Position numbers and translations under genes: made by a program
The notes under the pieces: model-generated
What the model was told of the DNA's origin: nothing
Databases searched by the model: none
Seen by the model: only the letters and a program-made list of their open reading frames with translations
Part shown: positions 35,395 to 44,152 of the stretch, in pieces
Layout: every line of letters starts with the position of its first letter
Numbering within the stretch: the stretch's first letter is position 1
NCBI RefSeq assembly: GCF_000025265.1
Contig: NC_013739.1
Location: 930,001 to 994,000, forward strand
Direction: 5' to 3'
Source: Conexibacter woesei DSM 14684
GTDB taxonomy: Bacteria; Actinomycetota; Thermoleophilia; Solirubrobacterales; Solirubrobacteraceae
Length of the DNA stretch: 64,000 nucleotides

Positions 35395-36096
35395 GGGGCC
35401 GAAGCGCTCGGTGCGGATCCGCGCAGCGGCGAAGCCGGCGTCGAGCAGCAGGCCGGTCGCGCTCTCGACGAACGGGTTCGAGCCGCAGACGAACGCGACC
35501 CCGTGCACGGGGTCGACGCCGGCCTGCGCGATCAGCGCCGCGTCGACGCGGCCGGTGTGACCGCTCCAGCCGGGCGGCGCCTCGCGCGTGTAGGTCAGCA
35601 GCGTCTCGCCGTCGCCGCGCAGCTCGCGCGCGTAGATCACGTCGTCGGCGTGGCGCACCGAGTAGACGAGCCGCAGCGTCAGCTCGGGCATCGTGCGGCG
35701 CTGGTGGCGCAGCATCGCCATCAGCGGCACGACGCCGGAGCCGCCGCCGACGAGCAGCGCCGGCGACTCGCCGCGCCAGACGAAGTAGGCGGCGAACGGC
35801 CCGCGCAGCTCGACCTGGTCGCCGACCTCGACGACGTCGTGGAAGTACGGCGAGACCTCGCCGTCGTCGAGCCGGTCGATCGTCAGCTCGATCGAGCCGG
35901 TGTCGAGCGGGGAGGAGGCGATCGAGTAGGAGCGCTGCGCGCGATAGCCGTCCGGCGCGGTCAGCCGAACGTCGTAGTGCTGGCCGGGCAGGTGCTCCAT
36001 CCACATCGGCAGCGCTATGCGGAACGACTTCACCCGCGGCGTCTCGGTCACGATCTCGGTGACGGTCCCGATCTGCCAGCGCCCGGGGGCGCGCAT
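35377..36096 (-). CDS. FAD/NAD(P)-binding ferredoxin reductase-like oxidoreductase
   Basis: 239 residues from ATG 36096 (GTG 36102 also possible). FAD motif QRSYSIASSP and NAD(P) motif VGGGSGVVPLMAMLRH, ending GSNPFVESATGLLLDAG. No iron-sulfur domain. It lies 11 bp after a molybdopterin oxidoreductase gene and probably supplies or receives electrons for it. The 3' end lies in a 17-bp tandem repeat. Confidence 0.88.
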   Translation of the reverse strand: MRAPGRWQIGTVTEIVTETPRVKSFRIALPMWMEHLPGQHYDVRLTAPDGYRAQRSYSIASSPLDTGSIELTIDRLDDGEVSPYFHDVVEVGDQVELRGPFAAYFVWRGESPALLVGGGSGVVPLMAMLRHQRRTMPELTLRLVYSVRHADDVIYARELRGDGETLLTYTREAPPGWSGHTGRVDAALIAQAGVDPVHGVAFVCGSNPFVESATGLLLDAGFAAARIRTERFGPSGASG

Positions 36097-36107
36097 CTCC
36101 ACCGGCG

Positions 36108-36722
36108 TCAGTCGTTCCAATACCGCTCCTCGCGCCACGGGTCGCCGCGGCGGTGATAGCCGTTCTCCTCCCAGAAGCCGGGCTCGTCGTGGTCCATCAC
36201 GCGGATGCCGGCGACCCACTTGGCGCTCTTCCAGAAGTAGAGGTGCGGGACGAGGAGGCGCGCGGGGCCGCCGTGCTCGCGCGGCAGCGGCTCGCCCTCG
36301 TACTCGGTGGCGACCCACGCCTTGCCGTCGGTCAGATCCTCCAGCGGCAGGTTCGTCGTGTAGCCGCCGAACGAGTGCGCCATCGCGTAGCCGCCGAGAG
36401 GCTCGACGCCGTCCAGCAGCGTGTCGAGCGAGACGCCGCGGAAACGACTGTCGAGCTTGGACCACTTCGTCACGCAGTGGATGTCGGTCGTGACGTCCTC
36501 GAACGGGAGCGCGTGGAACTCGTCCCAGCTCCACGCGCGCGGCTCGCCGCCGACGACGCCGTCGATCTTGAAGCTCCACTGCCCGTGCTCGACCTGCTCG
36601 GTCGGTCCGGCGGTGAGGACCGGGAAGCCGCGTTCGAGGTACTGCCCGGGCGGGATGCGGTCGGCGAGCTCGTCCGGCTGGCGCCGTCTGCCGCCGAACC
36701 CGCGCGAGAAGAAGTCGCTCAT
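36108..36722 (-). CDS. Sulfite oxidase-like molybdopterin oxidoreductase
   Basis: 204 residues from ATG 36722. DIHCVTKWSKLDSRFRGV provides the single Cys (Cys83) that would ligate molybdenum, as in YedY/MsrP and sulfite oxidases; LLVPHLYFWKSAKWVAGI is also typical of the Moco domain. No Tat signal is visible, so it is cytosolic, unlike MsrP. It is coupled to a flavin reductase immediately downstream. Substrate (sulfite, sulfoxide or other) is unknown. Confidence 0.88.
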   Translation of the reverse strand: MSDFFSRGFGGRRRQPDELADRIPPGQYLERGFPVLTAGPTEQVEHGQWSFKIDGVVGGEPRAWSWDEFHALPFEDVTTDIHCVTKWSKLDSRFRGVSLDTLLDGVEPLGGYAMAHSFGGYTTNLPLEDLTDGKAWVATEYEGEPLPREHGGPARLLVPHLYFWKSAKWVAGIRVMDHDEPGFWEENGYHRRGDPWREERYWND

Positions 36723-36726
36723 GGGT

Positions 36727-37632
36727 TCACGATATCCCGCCCACCAAGCGCTCACTCTCGCTCCACAGACGGGCGGCGAGCTCGGGGTCGCGCGCGAGCG
36801 GGGACGGCTCGCCGTCGCGCGTCAGCTCGACGTAGCGGCCGTTCGGCGGGGCGGCGTAGGCGGGGTCGGCGACCATCCGCGCCAGCTGCCCGCCGGACCC
36901 GGCCGCGCTCGTCGCGCCGGGGGCGAGGCGCGCGAGCAGCGGCGCGAGCCGCGGGTAGAGGCGGCGGACCGGCGCCGGGTAGCCGCGCGTGAGCGCGGTC
37001 TCGGGCATCAGACCGGGGTCGAGCGCGTGGACGGCGATCCCGGCGCCGGGCCGCAGCGTGTCGATCCGGCGTGCCAGCTCGAGCGCCGTCATCACGTTCG
37101 CGAGCTTCGAGTTCGCATAGGCGATCTGGCCCGAGCCGGGGCCCGGCTCGGCGAGCCGTTCGGGCTCGTCCCAACGCGGCGGCGGGAAGCCGAAGTTGCG
37201 CAGGCGCTGCGGCTTGTGCACCCCGCTCGCGACGATCGCGACGCGGCCGCCGTCGGCGAGCTGCCCCAGCAGCAGCCGCAGCAGCAGGAAGTGGGCGAGG
37301 TGGTTGACCGCGAACGTCGCCTCGTAGCCCTGCGCGGTCGTGTGGCGGCGGTCGCGGTGCTGGATGCCGGCGTTGGCGACGACGGCGTGCAGCGGCGGCA
37401 GCCCGGCGGCGTCGAGCGCGGCGGGGAAGGCGCGCACCGAGTCGAGGTCGGCGAGGTCGAGCGGGAGGGTGACGTGGCTGGCGCCGCCGCCGAGCGCGCG
37501 CGCCGCCGCCGCGCCGCGCGCGCGGTCGCGCGCCGCGACGACGACCGTCCACTCCGGCAGTCCGGCCAGTTCGCCGGCGCAGGCACGTCCGAGCCCGGAG
37601 GTCGCACCCGTGATGACGACCGTCCGCTGCAT
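36727..37632 (-). CDS. Short-chain dehydrogenase/reductase
   Basis: 301 residues. TGATSGLGRACA (cofactor), VANAGIQ (NAG), IVASGVH with the catalytic Ser and YANSK (Tyr-x3-Lys). This resembles retinol/protochlorophyllide-reductase-type SDRs, which reduce bulky hydrophobic ketones; substrate unknown. It ends 4 bp before the sulfite oxidase-like gene and starts 11 bp after the cupin regulator gene, so it is in the same unit. Confidence 0.9.
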   Translation of the reverse strand: MQRTVVITGATSGLGRACAGELAGLPEWTVVVAARDRARGAAAARALGGGASHVTLPLDLADLDSVRAFPAALDAAGLPPLHAVVANAGIQHRDRRHTTAQGYEATFAVNHLAHFLLLRLLLGQLADGGRVAIVASGVHKPQRLRNFGFPPPRWDEPERLAEPGPGSGQIAYANSKLANVMTALELARRIDTLRPGAGIAVHALDPGLMPETALTRGYPAPVRRLYPRLAPLLARLAPGATSAAGSGGQLARMVADPAYAAPPNGRYVELTRDGEPSPLARDPELAARLWSESERLVGGIS

Positions 37633-37643
37633 GCCCGCCGGAG

Positions 37644-38261
37644 TCAGATCGGCGGCGGCGAGTCTATGCAGATCAGCCGCAGCGGCTCGTCGGGGCTGGC
37701 GTTGCGGAACATGTGCGGCCGGTCGCTCTTGTAGTAGGCGCTGTCGCCGGCGTCGAGCTCGTGCGGCTCTGCGCCGTCGACCTCCAGCCTCAGCCTGCCG
37801 GCGAGCACGTGGACGAACTCCTCGCCCGCGTGGTGGCCGCTCTCGGCGAGGCTCGCGCCCGGCGCCAGCTCCAGCAGCATCGGCAGCATCGTGCGATCGG
37901 TGCCCGAGGCGAGCAGGTAGATCGTCGTGCCCTCCTCCGGCGAGTGCAGCTGGCGCGTCTCGTCGGCGCGCACGACGTCCGGGTCGCGGCCGCCGGGCGC
38001 GGGCAGCAGCTCGGTGATCGAGATGCCGTAGTAGTCGACCAGCCGCGTCAGGCGGCCGATCGTGATGTCGCTGCGGCCGTTCTCCACCAGCGACAGGAAC
38101 GAGGCGGAGATCCCCGTCTCCCTCGCGACGTCGCCGAGCGACAGTCGTCTGGCGGCGCGCAGCGCGCGCAGCTGGGCGCCGACGAACTCCTGTTGGCTCA
38201 TCGGCTCCGCCGCTGTCGTCTGGGTGGTCGAGGCCACGATTCGGTCACGATATCCGGGCAT
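37644..38261 (-). CDS. XRE-cupin transcriptional regulator
   Basis: 205 residues from ATG 38261, or 185 from ATG 38201 (MSQQEFVGAQL), which has GGAG upstream. HTH: LRALRAARRLSLGDVARETGISASFLSLVENGRSDITIGRLTRLVDYYG. C-terminal cupin: ESGHHAGEEFVHVLAGRLRLEVDG, LDAGDSAYYKSDRPHMFRN. Regulators of this build (PuuR-like) often control amine catabolism. It lies 19 bp after an FAD amine/amino-acid oxidase gene, consistent with local control of that gene and perhaps of the divergent peptide transporter. Confidence 0.9.
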   Translation of the reverse strand: MPGYRDRIVASTTQTTAAEPMSQQEFVGAQLRALRAARRLSLGDVARETGISASFLSLVENGRSDITIGRLTRLVDYYGISITELLPAPGGRDPDVVRADETRQLHSPEEGTTIYLLASGTDRTMLPMLLELAPGASLAESGHHAGEEFVHVLAGRLRLEVDGAEPHELDAGDSAYYKSDRPHMFRNASPDEPLRLICIDSPPPI

Positions 38262-38280
38262 CGTGACGTACCGCGTCCCG

Positions 38281-39450
38281 CTAGACGACCTGCAGCTCGG
38301 GGGTCAGCGTCCCGTCGGCGAAGCGGGAGGCCGCCAGCGGGGCCATCTCGGGCTCCATCCTGCCGTTGACGACACCGTCCGCGATCACGCGACCGATCGT
38401 CGGCGCCATCATCAGTCCGCGGCCGTTGAGGCCGGCGGCGACGAACAGCCCGTCCTGCCCGTCGAGCGGCCCGAGGACCGGCTGGCGGTCGGGCGTGACG
38501 TCGTAGAAGCCCTCGACGAGGACGGGGAAGGAGACGTACTCGAGGATCGGCAGCAGCTCGGTGATCGCGCGGCGGACGTTCGAGTGCCAGATCTCTCTGT
38601 TCTCGTCGGGACGCTCGGCGCCGCCGGCGCCGAGATCGCTCGCGAGCACCGAGCCGTCGGCCAGCTGCTTGGCGGCGAAGTGCCGCTCGGGCGCGATCAC
38701 GAGCGGCTCCAGCAGGCGCTCGCGGATCGGGTCGCTGTAGAAGAGGTATTTCGGCTCGCGCTCGATCGGCAGCTCTATCCCGAGCGGCGAGAGCAGCGCC
38801 GGCGTGTCCCACGCGGCCGCGACGACGACCTTGGCGGCGCGCGCGATCAGCCCGCCGCGCAGCTCCAGGCGCCAGCCCTCGCCGTCGCGCACGATCCGCT
38901 CGACGCGCTTGTCGAGGAACCTCGCGCCCTCGCGCAGGGATGCCTCATGGAAGGCGCCGACGACAGCGAGCGGACGGTCGAAGTAGCCGTCCTGGTCGCA
39001 CCAGACGCCGCCGATGATGTTCGACGCGTCAAGTCCCTCGACCAGCTCGCCGGCTTCGGCGGGGGTGACCTCGCGGGAGGGGATCCCGAGCCGGTTCTGG
39101 AGCGCGAGCCGCTCGCGCTGGGCGGCCAGCTCGGCCTCGCCCTGCGCGACGAAGAGATAGCCGCACGCGGTCATGCCGGGGTCGACAGCGGGCTGCAGCC
39201 GCTCGCCGATCTGGCCGTAGAAGGCGAACGCCTCGCGCGCCATCTTGCACGCGACCTCGGTGCCCCACTGCTGGCGCACGCCGCCGGGCTGGATCGCCGT
39301 TGCGCCGGAGCCTATGCCGCGGCCGTCGAAGGTCGTGACAGAGAGGCCGCGCTGGACCAGATGCCAAGCCACCGACAAGCCGGTGATCCCCGCGCCCACG
39401 ATCGCGACATCCGCTGTGGAGACCGTCGTATCGTTCAGTGAACTGGACAT
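38281..39450 (-). CDS. FAD-dependent amine/amino-acid oxidase (DAO family)
   Basis: 389 residues from ATG 39450 (ATG 39462 is possible). VAIVGAGITGLSVAWHLVQRGLSVTTFD binds FAD; GIGSGATAIQPGGVRQQWG and the C-terminal DVTPDRQPVLGPLDGQDGLFVAAGLNGRGLMMAPTIGRVIAD match DAO-family sarcosine/proline/glycine-oxidase-like enzymes. It would oxidise a secondary or primary amine to an imine. Substrate is not readable. It is divergent from a peptide ABC operon. Confidence 0.9.
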   Translation of the reverse strand: MSSSLNDTTVSTADVAIVGAGITGLSVAWHLVQRGLSVTTFDGRGIGSGATAIQPGGVRQQWGTEVACKMAREAFAFYGQIGERLQPAVDPGMTACGYLFVAQGEAELAAQRERLALQNRLGIPSREVTPAEAGELVEGLDASNIIGGVWCDQDGYFDRPLAVVGAFHEASLREGARFLDKRVERIVRDGEGWRLELRGGLIARAAKVVVAAAWDTPALLSPLGIELPIEREPKYLFYSDPIRERLLEPLVIAPERHFAAKQLADGSVLASDLGAGGAERPDENREIWHSNVRRAITELLPILEYVSFPVLVEGFYDVTPDRQPVLGPLDGQDGLFVAAGLNGRGLMMAPTIGRVIADGVVNGRMEPEMAPLAASRFADGTLTPELQVV

Positions 39451-39472
39451 GGCGGCCAGCATACTGGATAAT

Positions 39473-39485
39473 GTCGAGGCTCGAC
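39473..39485. promoter_or_regulatory. Palindrome between FAD oxidase and peptide transporter genes
   Basis: GTCGAG-G-CTCGAC is a perfect 13-bp dyad in the 92-bp divergent region. It is a candidate operator for the XRE-cupin regulator two genes away. Confidence 0.4.
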
Positions 39486-39542
39486 CGGTCCGGGCAGCAC
39501 ATTTTGAGGACGTCTCAGCGCACAAGGGAGCGTAGGTTGACC

Positions 39543-41177
39543 ATGCGGAGATTCAGGCTTGGAAGAGCCGTCGGCGTTGCCGCGATCGCGGGTGCGCTCG
39601 CCGTTGCCGGCTGCGGCGGCGGCAACGGTGACAGCGGCGGCAGCGGCACGTCCGCGGGCACCTCCACGGGCGGCGGCGGTGGCGCCGCGACCGGCACGCT
39701 CGTGATCGACAACTCGTTCGTCGACAGAGGCAACGACCCGGGCCGTCAGTTCACGCCGACGAACAACATGCTCGTCCACGCGATGTACGACACGCTCGTC
39801 AGATTCGCGCCCGGCAGAACCGACCCCGAGCCCGGGATAGCGGAGTCGTGGAGAGGCACGCCCGACGCCAAGAGCTACACGTTCACGCTGCGTGACGACG
39901 TCACCTTCTCCGACGGCACGCCGCTGACGTCGAGAGACGTCCTCTTCTCGCTCAACCGCCTCGTCAACATCAAGGGCAGCGGCGCGTTCCTGCTCGACGG
40001 CACGACGATAAGAGCGCCCGACGCGAGAACCGTCGTGATCACGTCGAAGACGCCCAACCCGGCGCTCCTGCGCATCCTCGCCACCGCGCCGACCTCGATC
40101 CTCAACTCGAGAGTCCTGCAGGCCAACGGCGGCACCGACGCCAAGGACGCCGACAAGACCGACAGAGCGGAGGCGTTCCTGCAGAAGACGAGCGCCGGCT
40201 CGGGCCCGTACGTCCTCACGCAGGGCGCGCAGAACCAGCAGTACACGCTGGAGAAGAACCCCAGATACTGGGGTGAGTTCAGCGGCTTCCCGAAGGTCGT
40301 CGTGCGCAACATGGCCGCGCCGACGCAGCTGCTCAACGTGCAGCGCGGCGCGAACGAGATCGCGCTCGACCTCTCCGCCCAGCAGGCCCAGACGCTCGAG
40401 GCGAACGACAAGCTGCAGGTCAGAACCGATGCGTCCGTCAACGTCTTCGACGTCGAGGGCAACATGGACGAGTCGATCTCGCCGACCGGCAACGCCGACG
40501 TGCGCAGAGCGGTCCGCCTCGCGCTCGACTACGAGGGCTACAAGAGACTGTCCGGCGTCGGCGCCGAGCAGGCGCCCGGCGTGATCCCGTCGCAGTTCCT
40601 CGGCGCGCTGACGGCCGAGGACGCCGTCAGACAGGACGTCGAGGCGGCGAGAGCGGCGCTGGAGGCCTCCGGCATCGACAACCCGACCGTCGAGCTGGCC
40701 TACCCGTCCGACGCGACGCCCAACGGCGTCTCCTTCTCGTCGGTCGCGCAGAAGGTCAAGTCCGACCTCGAGAAGATCGGCTTCTCGGTCAAGCTCAGAG
40801 GCAGCCCGGCCGTCACGTTCCTCGAGGACTACGCCGCCGGCAGAAACCAGATGAGCGTCTCCTACTGGGGCCCCGACTACCCGGACCCGAACGACTACCT
40901 CGTCTACGCGCCCGGCTCCGACGGCCGTGCCGCGAACAACAAGTACACGAGAGAGATGGCGCCCGAGATCGCCGCGCTCGGCGCCAGAGCCGGCTCGACG
41001 CTCGACGACGCCGAGCGTGGCACCCTGTTCCAGGAGTTCCAGCGCAGACTGAACGAGGAAGGCCCGTTCTTCCCCCTGTTCCAGCCCGCGCAGGCGATCG
41101 TCGGCTCGTCGAACCTGACGAACGTCATGCTCGACCCGACGTACACCCTCAACATCCCGAGCGTTGGCAGCAACTGA
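39543..41177 (+). CDS. Oligopeptide/dipeptide ABC transporter substrate-binding lipoprotein
   Basis: 544 residues. Signal with lipobox AVAGC (Cys24), a Gly/Ser linker, then an SBP_bac_5 domain: ESWRGTPDAKSYTFTLRDDVTFSDGTPLTSRDV, SYWGPDYPDPNDYL and PFFPLFQPAQAIV. It captures peptides or similar solutes outside the membrane. By hand count 22 of 35 Arg codons are AGA, in sharp contrast to the permease and ATPase genes that follow. It is the first gene of a five-gene operon. Confidence 0.93.
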   Translation: MRRFRLGRAVGVAAIAGALAVAGCGGGNGDSGGSGTSAGTSTGGGGGAATGTLVIDNSFVDRGNDPGRQFTPTNNMLVHAMYDTLVRFAPGRTDPEPGIAESWRGTPDAKSYTFTLRDDVTFSDGTPLTSRDVLFSLNRLVNIKGSGAFLLDGTTIRAPDARTVVITSKTPNPALLRILATAPTSILNSRVLQANGGTDAKDADKTDRAEAFLQKTSAGSGPYVLTQGAQNQQYTLEKNPRYWGEFSGFPKVVVRNMAAPTQLLNVQRGANEIALDLSAQQAQTLEANDKLQVRTDASVNVFDVEGNMDESISPTGNADVRRAVRLALDYEGYKRLSGVGAEQAPGVIPSQFLGALTAEDAVRQDVEAARAALEASGIDNPTVELAYPSDATPNGVSFSSVAQKVKSDLEKIGFSVKLRGSPAVTFLEDYAAGRNQMSVSYWGPDYPDPNDYLVYAPGSDGRAANNKYTREMAPEIAALGARAGSTLDDAERGTLFQEFQRRLNEEGPFFPLFQPAQAIVGSSNLTNVMLDPTYTLNIPSVGSN

Positions 41178-42240
41178 CACAGCCGTCCCGGGGCCCGTGC
41201 GAGCGCGACGCAGGTCGCGCTCGCACAAGCCCCTCCTGCGCTTCCTGGCGCGCCGCTTCGGCGCGCTGGTGCTGCTGCTGATCGGGATCACGCTGATCTC
41301 GTTCCTGCTGACGCAGGCGGTGCCGGGCAACCCGGCGCGCGCCAACCTCGGCCAGAACCCGACGCCTGAGGCGATCGAGGCGTTCAACGAGAAGTACGGC
41401 CTCAACGATCCGCTCCCGCAGCAGTACGTGACGTACATCGGCAACCTGCTGCAGGGCGACCTCGGCACCTCGCAGCAGACGCACCAGCCGGTCGTCGACG
41501 ACCTCTCGGTCGCGATCCCCGCGACCGCCGAGCTGGCGCTGTTCGCGATCCTCTTCTCGACGATCTTCGGCGTCGGCTTCGGCGTGATCGCCGCGCTGCG
41601 CCGCGACAGAGCCGTCGACCACGGCCTCCGCGTCGTGACGCTGATGGGCATCTCGGTGCCGATGTTCTGGCTCGGCCTGCTCGGCCTCTACCTCTTCTTC
41701 TTCAAGTGGGGCTGGCTGCCCGGCGGCGGCCGCCTCGACCCGACGACGGTCCCGCCGACCGACGTCACCGGCTTCAACACGATCGACGCGCTGCTCGACG
41801 GCAATCTCACGACGTTCTGGGACGCCGTCACGCACATGATCCTGCCCGGCATGGTGCTGACGATCTACGGCGTCAGCCTGATCTCGCGCTACACCCGCTC
41901 GGCCGTGCTGGAGGTGCTGCACGCCGACTACGTGCGCGCCGCGCGCGCCAAGGGGCTGTCGGAGTACACGGTCGTGACGCGCTACATCCTGCGCGCCGCG
42001 CTGCCGTCGATCGTCACCGTGATGGGCCTCGTCTTCGCGAACGTGCTCGCGGGAGCGGTGCTCGTCGAGAACATCTTCAACTGGCCCGGCATCGGCCAGT
42101 ACGCCTACAAGAGCGCCGTCAGCCTCGACCTGCCCGCGATCATGGGCGTATCGATCTTCATCGCGCTCGTCTACGTGATCGTGAACCTGATCGTCGACCT
42201 TCTCTACGCCGTCATCGACCCGCGGGTCCGTCTCTCATGA
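41164..42240 (+). CDS. Oligopeptide/dipeptide ABC permease (DppB-like)
   Basis: 358 residues from a TTG at 41164 that overlaps the previous gene by 14 bp; GTG 41197-41199 region gives no better choice. Six spans; N-terminal GITLISFLLTQAVPGNPARA, EAA loop VRAARAKGLSEYTVVTRYILRAALPSIV and FNWPGIGQYAYKSAVSLDLPAIMG are DppB/GsiC hallmarks. Its Arg codons are nearly all CGN. Confidence 0.9.
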   Translation: MAATDTAVPGPVRARRRSRSHKPLLRFLARRFGALVLLLIGITLISFLLTQAVPGNPARANLGQNPTPEAIEAFNEKYGLNDPLPQQYVTYIGNLLQGDLGTSQQTHQPVVDDLSVAIPATAELALFAILFSTIFGVGFGVIAALRRDRAVDHGLRVVTLMGISVPMFWLGLLGLYLFFFKWGWLPGGGRLDPTTVPPTDVTGFNTIDALLDGNLTTFWDAVTHMILPGMVLTIYGVSLISRYTRSAVLEVLHADYVRAARAKGLSEYTVVTRYILRAALPSIVTVMGLVFANVLAGAVLVENIFNWPGIGQYAYKSAVSLDLPAIMGVSIFIALVYVIVNLIVDLLYAVIDPRVRLS

Positions 42241-43175
42241 GCGCTACTGACGCCGTCCTCCCGCCCTCCCGCATGCGCCGCTTCAAGCGCGGCGGCTCGG
42301 CCGGTGCAGCCGCGCGCCGCGCCAGCCGCGCGTGGTGGCGCCAGCCGACGATGCTGATCGGCCTGACGATCGCGGGCATCTGGATCTTCGTCGCGATCTT
42401 CGCGCCGCTGCTGGCGCCGCACGACCCGCTCGCGCAGGACTTCGCGATCACCCAGGCGCCGTCCGGCGCGCACCCGTTCGGCACCGACGAGCTGGGCCGT
42501 GACGTGCTCTCGCGCGTGCTGGAGGCGGCGCGCAACTCGCTGCCGCTCGCCGTCCTGCTGGTGATCTGCGCCGGCACGCTCGGGACGACGCTGGGGCTGA
42601 TCGCCGGCTACGTCGGCGGCTGGGTCGACGGCCTGATCATGCGCCTCGCTGATCTCTTCTCCGCCTTCCCCGCGATCGTGCTGGCGATGGTCGTGACCGC
42701 GTCGCTGGGGCCCAGCACGCGCAACGCCGTGCTCGCGCTCGTGACCGTCACGTGGCCGATCTACGCGCGCGTCGTGCGCTCGCTCGTGATGTCGATCGGG
42801 CAGTCGGAGTACGTGCAGGCGTTCCGCCTGCACGGCGCCTCCGCGCGCCGTGCGATGTGGAAGGAGATCCTCCCGAACATCGTCGGGCCGATCACCGTGC
42901 TGGCGACGATCTACCTCGCCGACGCGCTGCTGCTGCTCGCCGGCCTCTCGTTCCTCGGGCTCGGCACGCAGCCGCCGGCGCCGGAGTGGGGCTCGATGAT
43001 CTCGGTCGGCACGCAGTACTTCCAGAACTGGTGGATGGCGACCTTCCCGGGCCTGGCGATCTTCAGCGCCGCGCTCGCGTTCAACTTCATCGGCGACGGG
43101 CTGCGCGACGTCTTCGACCCGCAGTCGCAGGCGGGCTCCGGCGCGCGCGGCGGCTCCGAGGAGGGCGACGGATGA
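42237..43175 (+). CDS. Oligopeptide/dipeptide ABC permease (DppC-like)
   Basis: 312 residues. N-terminal OppC domain with FAPLLAPHDPLAQD, HPFGTDELGRDVLSRVLEAARNSL, then the EAA loop EYVQAFRLHGASARRAMWKEILPNIVGP. Its ATG overlaps the DppB TGA by 4 bp. Confidence 0.93.
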   Translation: MSATDAVLPPSRMRRFKRGGSAGAAARRASRAWWRQPTMLIGLTIAGIWIFVAIFAPLLAPHDPLAQDFAITQAPSGAHPFGTDELGRDVLSRVLEAARNSLPLAVLLVICAGTLGTTLGLIAGYVGGWVDGLIMRLADLFSAFPAIVLAMVVTASLGPSTRNAVLALVTVTWPIYARVVRSLVMSIGQSEYVQAFRLHGASARRAMWKEILPNIVGPITVLATIYLADALLLLAGLSFLGLGTQPPAPEWGSMISVGTQYFQNWWMATFPGLAIFSAALAFNFIGDGLRDVFDPQSQAGSGARGGSEEGDG

Positions 43176-44152
43176 CGCCGCTGCTGGAGCTGGAGCGGCT
43201 GTCGATCAAGCTGCCGACGCCGAACGGCCCGCGGACGGTCGTGCACGAGGTCGACCTTGCGGTCGAGGCCGGGCAGATCTACGGCATCGCGGGCGAGTCG
43301 GGCAGCGGCAAGACGATGACGATGCTGTCGCTGCTGGGCCTGCTGCCGCGCGGCGGCAGCACGAGCGGCCATGCGCGCTTCGCCGGCGCCGACGTGCTCG
43401 ACGTGCCGGCCAAGGCGCGCCGCGCGATCCGCGGCAGAGAGCTGTCGATGGTCTTCCAGGACCCGATGACGTCGCTGCACCCGATGCTGACCGTCGGCAA
43501 GCAGCTGACCGAGCACGCGCGCAAGCACCTCGGGATCTCCAAGAAGGAGGCCGAGGCGCGCGCCGCCGCGATGCTTGAGGAGGTGCGGATCCCCGACGGC
43601 GAGGCTGCGCTGCGCGCCTACCCGCACGAGTTCTCCGGCGGCATGCGCCAGCGGATCGCGATCGCGATCGCGCTGATGTGCGAGCCGCAGGTGCTGATCG
43701 CCGACGAGCCGACGACCGCGCTCGACGTGACCGTCCAGGCCGGCATCCTGGGACTGCTCGACCGCCTGCGGCGCGAGAGAGGGATGGCCGTCGTGCTGAT
43801 CACGCACGACCTCGGCGTGATGTCGTCGATCGCCGAGCGCGTCTCGGTGATGTACGCCGGCCGCGTGATCGAGAGCGGCGACGCGCGCGACGTGCTGCAG
43901 CGCCCCGGCCACCCGTACACGCGCGGCCTGCTCGGCTCGCTGCCGCACCCCGGTGTCGGCGCGCGCGCCGAGCTGGCGTCGATCCCCGGCGTGCCGGCGA
44001 GCCCGATCGACCCGCCGTCCGGCTGCGCCTTCCACCCGCGCTGCACGCTCGCGGTCGAGTCGTGCAGAGGCGCCGTGCCGGCGCTGATCGCAGCCGGCGA
44101 CCACGCCGTCGCGTGCCCGATCACGACGAACGCGCAGGAGGAAGCGGCATGA
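43172..44152 (+). CDS. Oligopeptide/dipeptide ABC ATPase (DppD-like)
   Basis: 326 residues. Walker A GESGSGKTMTM, Q-loop VFQDPMTSLHPMLTV, signature FSGGMRQRIAIAIAL, Walker B VLIADEPTTALD, and the C-terminal oligopeptide/dipeptide signature with the Cys motif PSGCAFHPRCTLAVESC, which in the family can bind an Fe-S cluster. ATG overlaps the upstream stop. Confidence 0.95.
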   Translation: MTPLLELERLSIKLPTPNGPRTVVHEVDLAVEAGQIYGIAGESGSGKTMTMLSLLGLLPRGGSTSGHARFAGADVLDVPAKARRAIRGRELSMVFQDPMTSLHPMLTVGKQLTEHARKHLGISKKEAEARAAAMLEEVRIPDGEAALRAYPHEFSGGMRQRIAIAIALMCEPQVLIADEPTTALDVTVQAGILGLLDRLRRERGMAVVLITHDLGVMSSIAERVSVMYAGRVIESGDARDVLQRPGHPYTRGLLGSLPHPGVGARAELASIPGVPASPIDPPSGCAFHPRCTLAVESCRGAVPALIAAGDHAVACPITTNAQEEAA

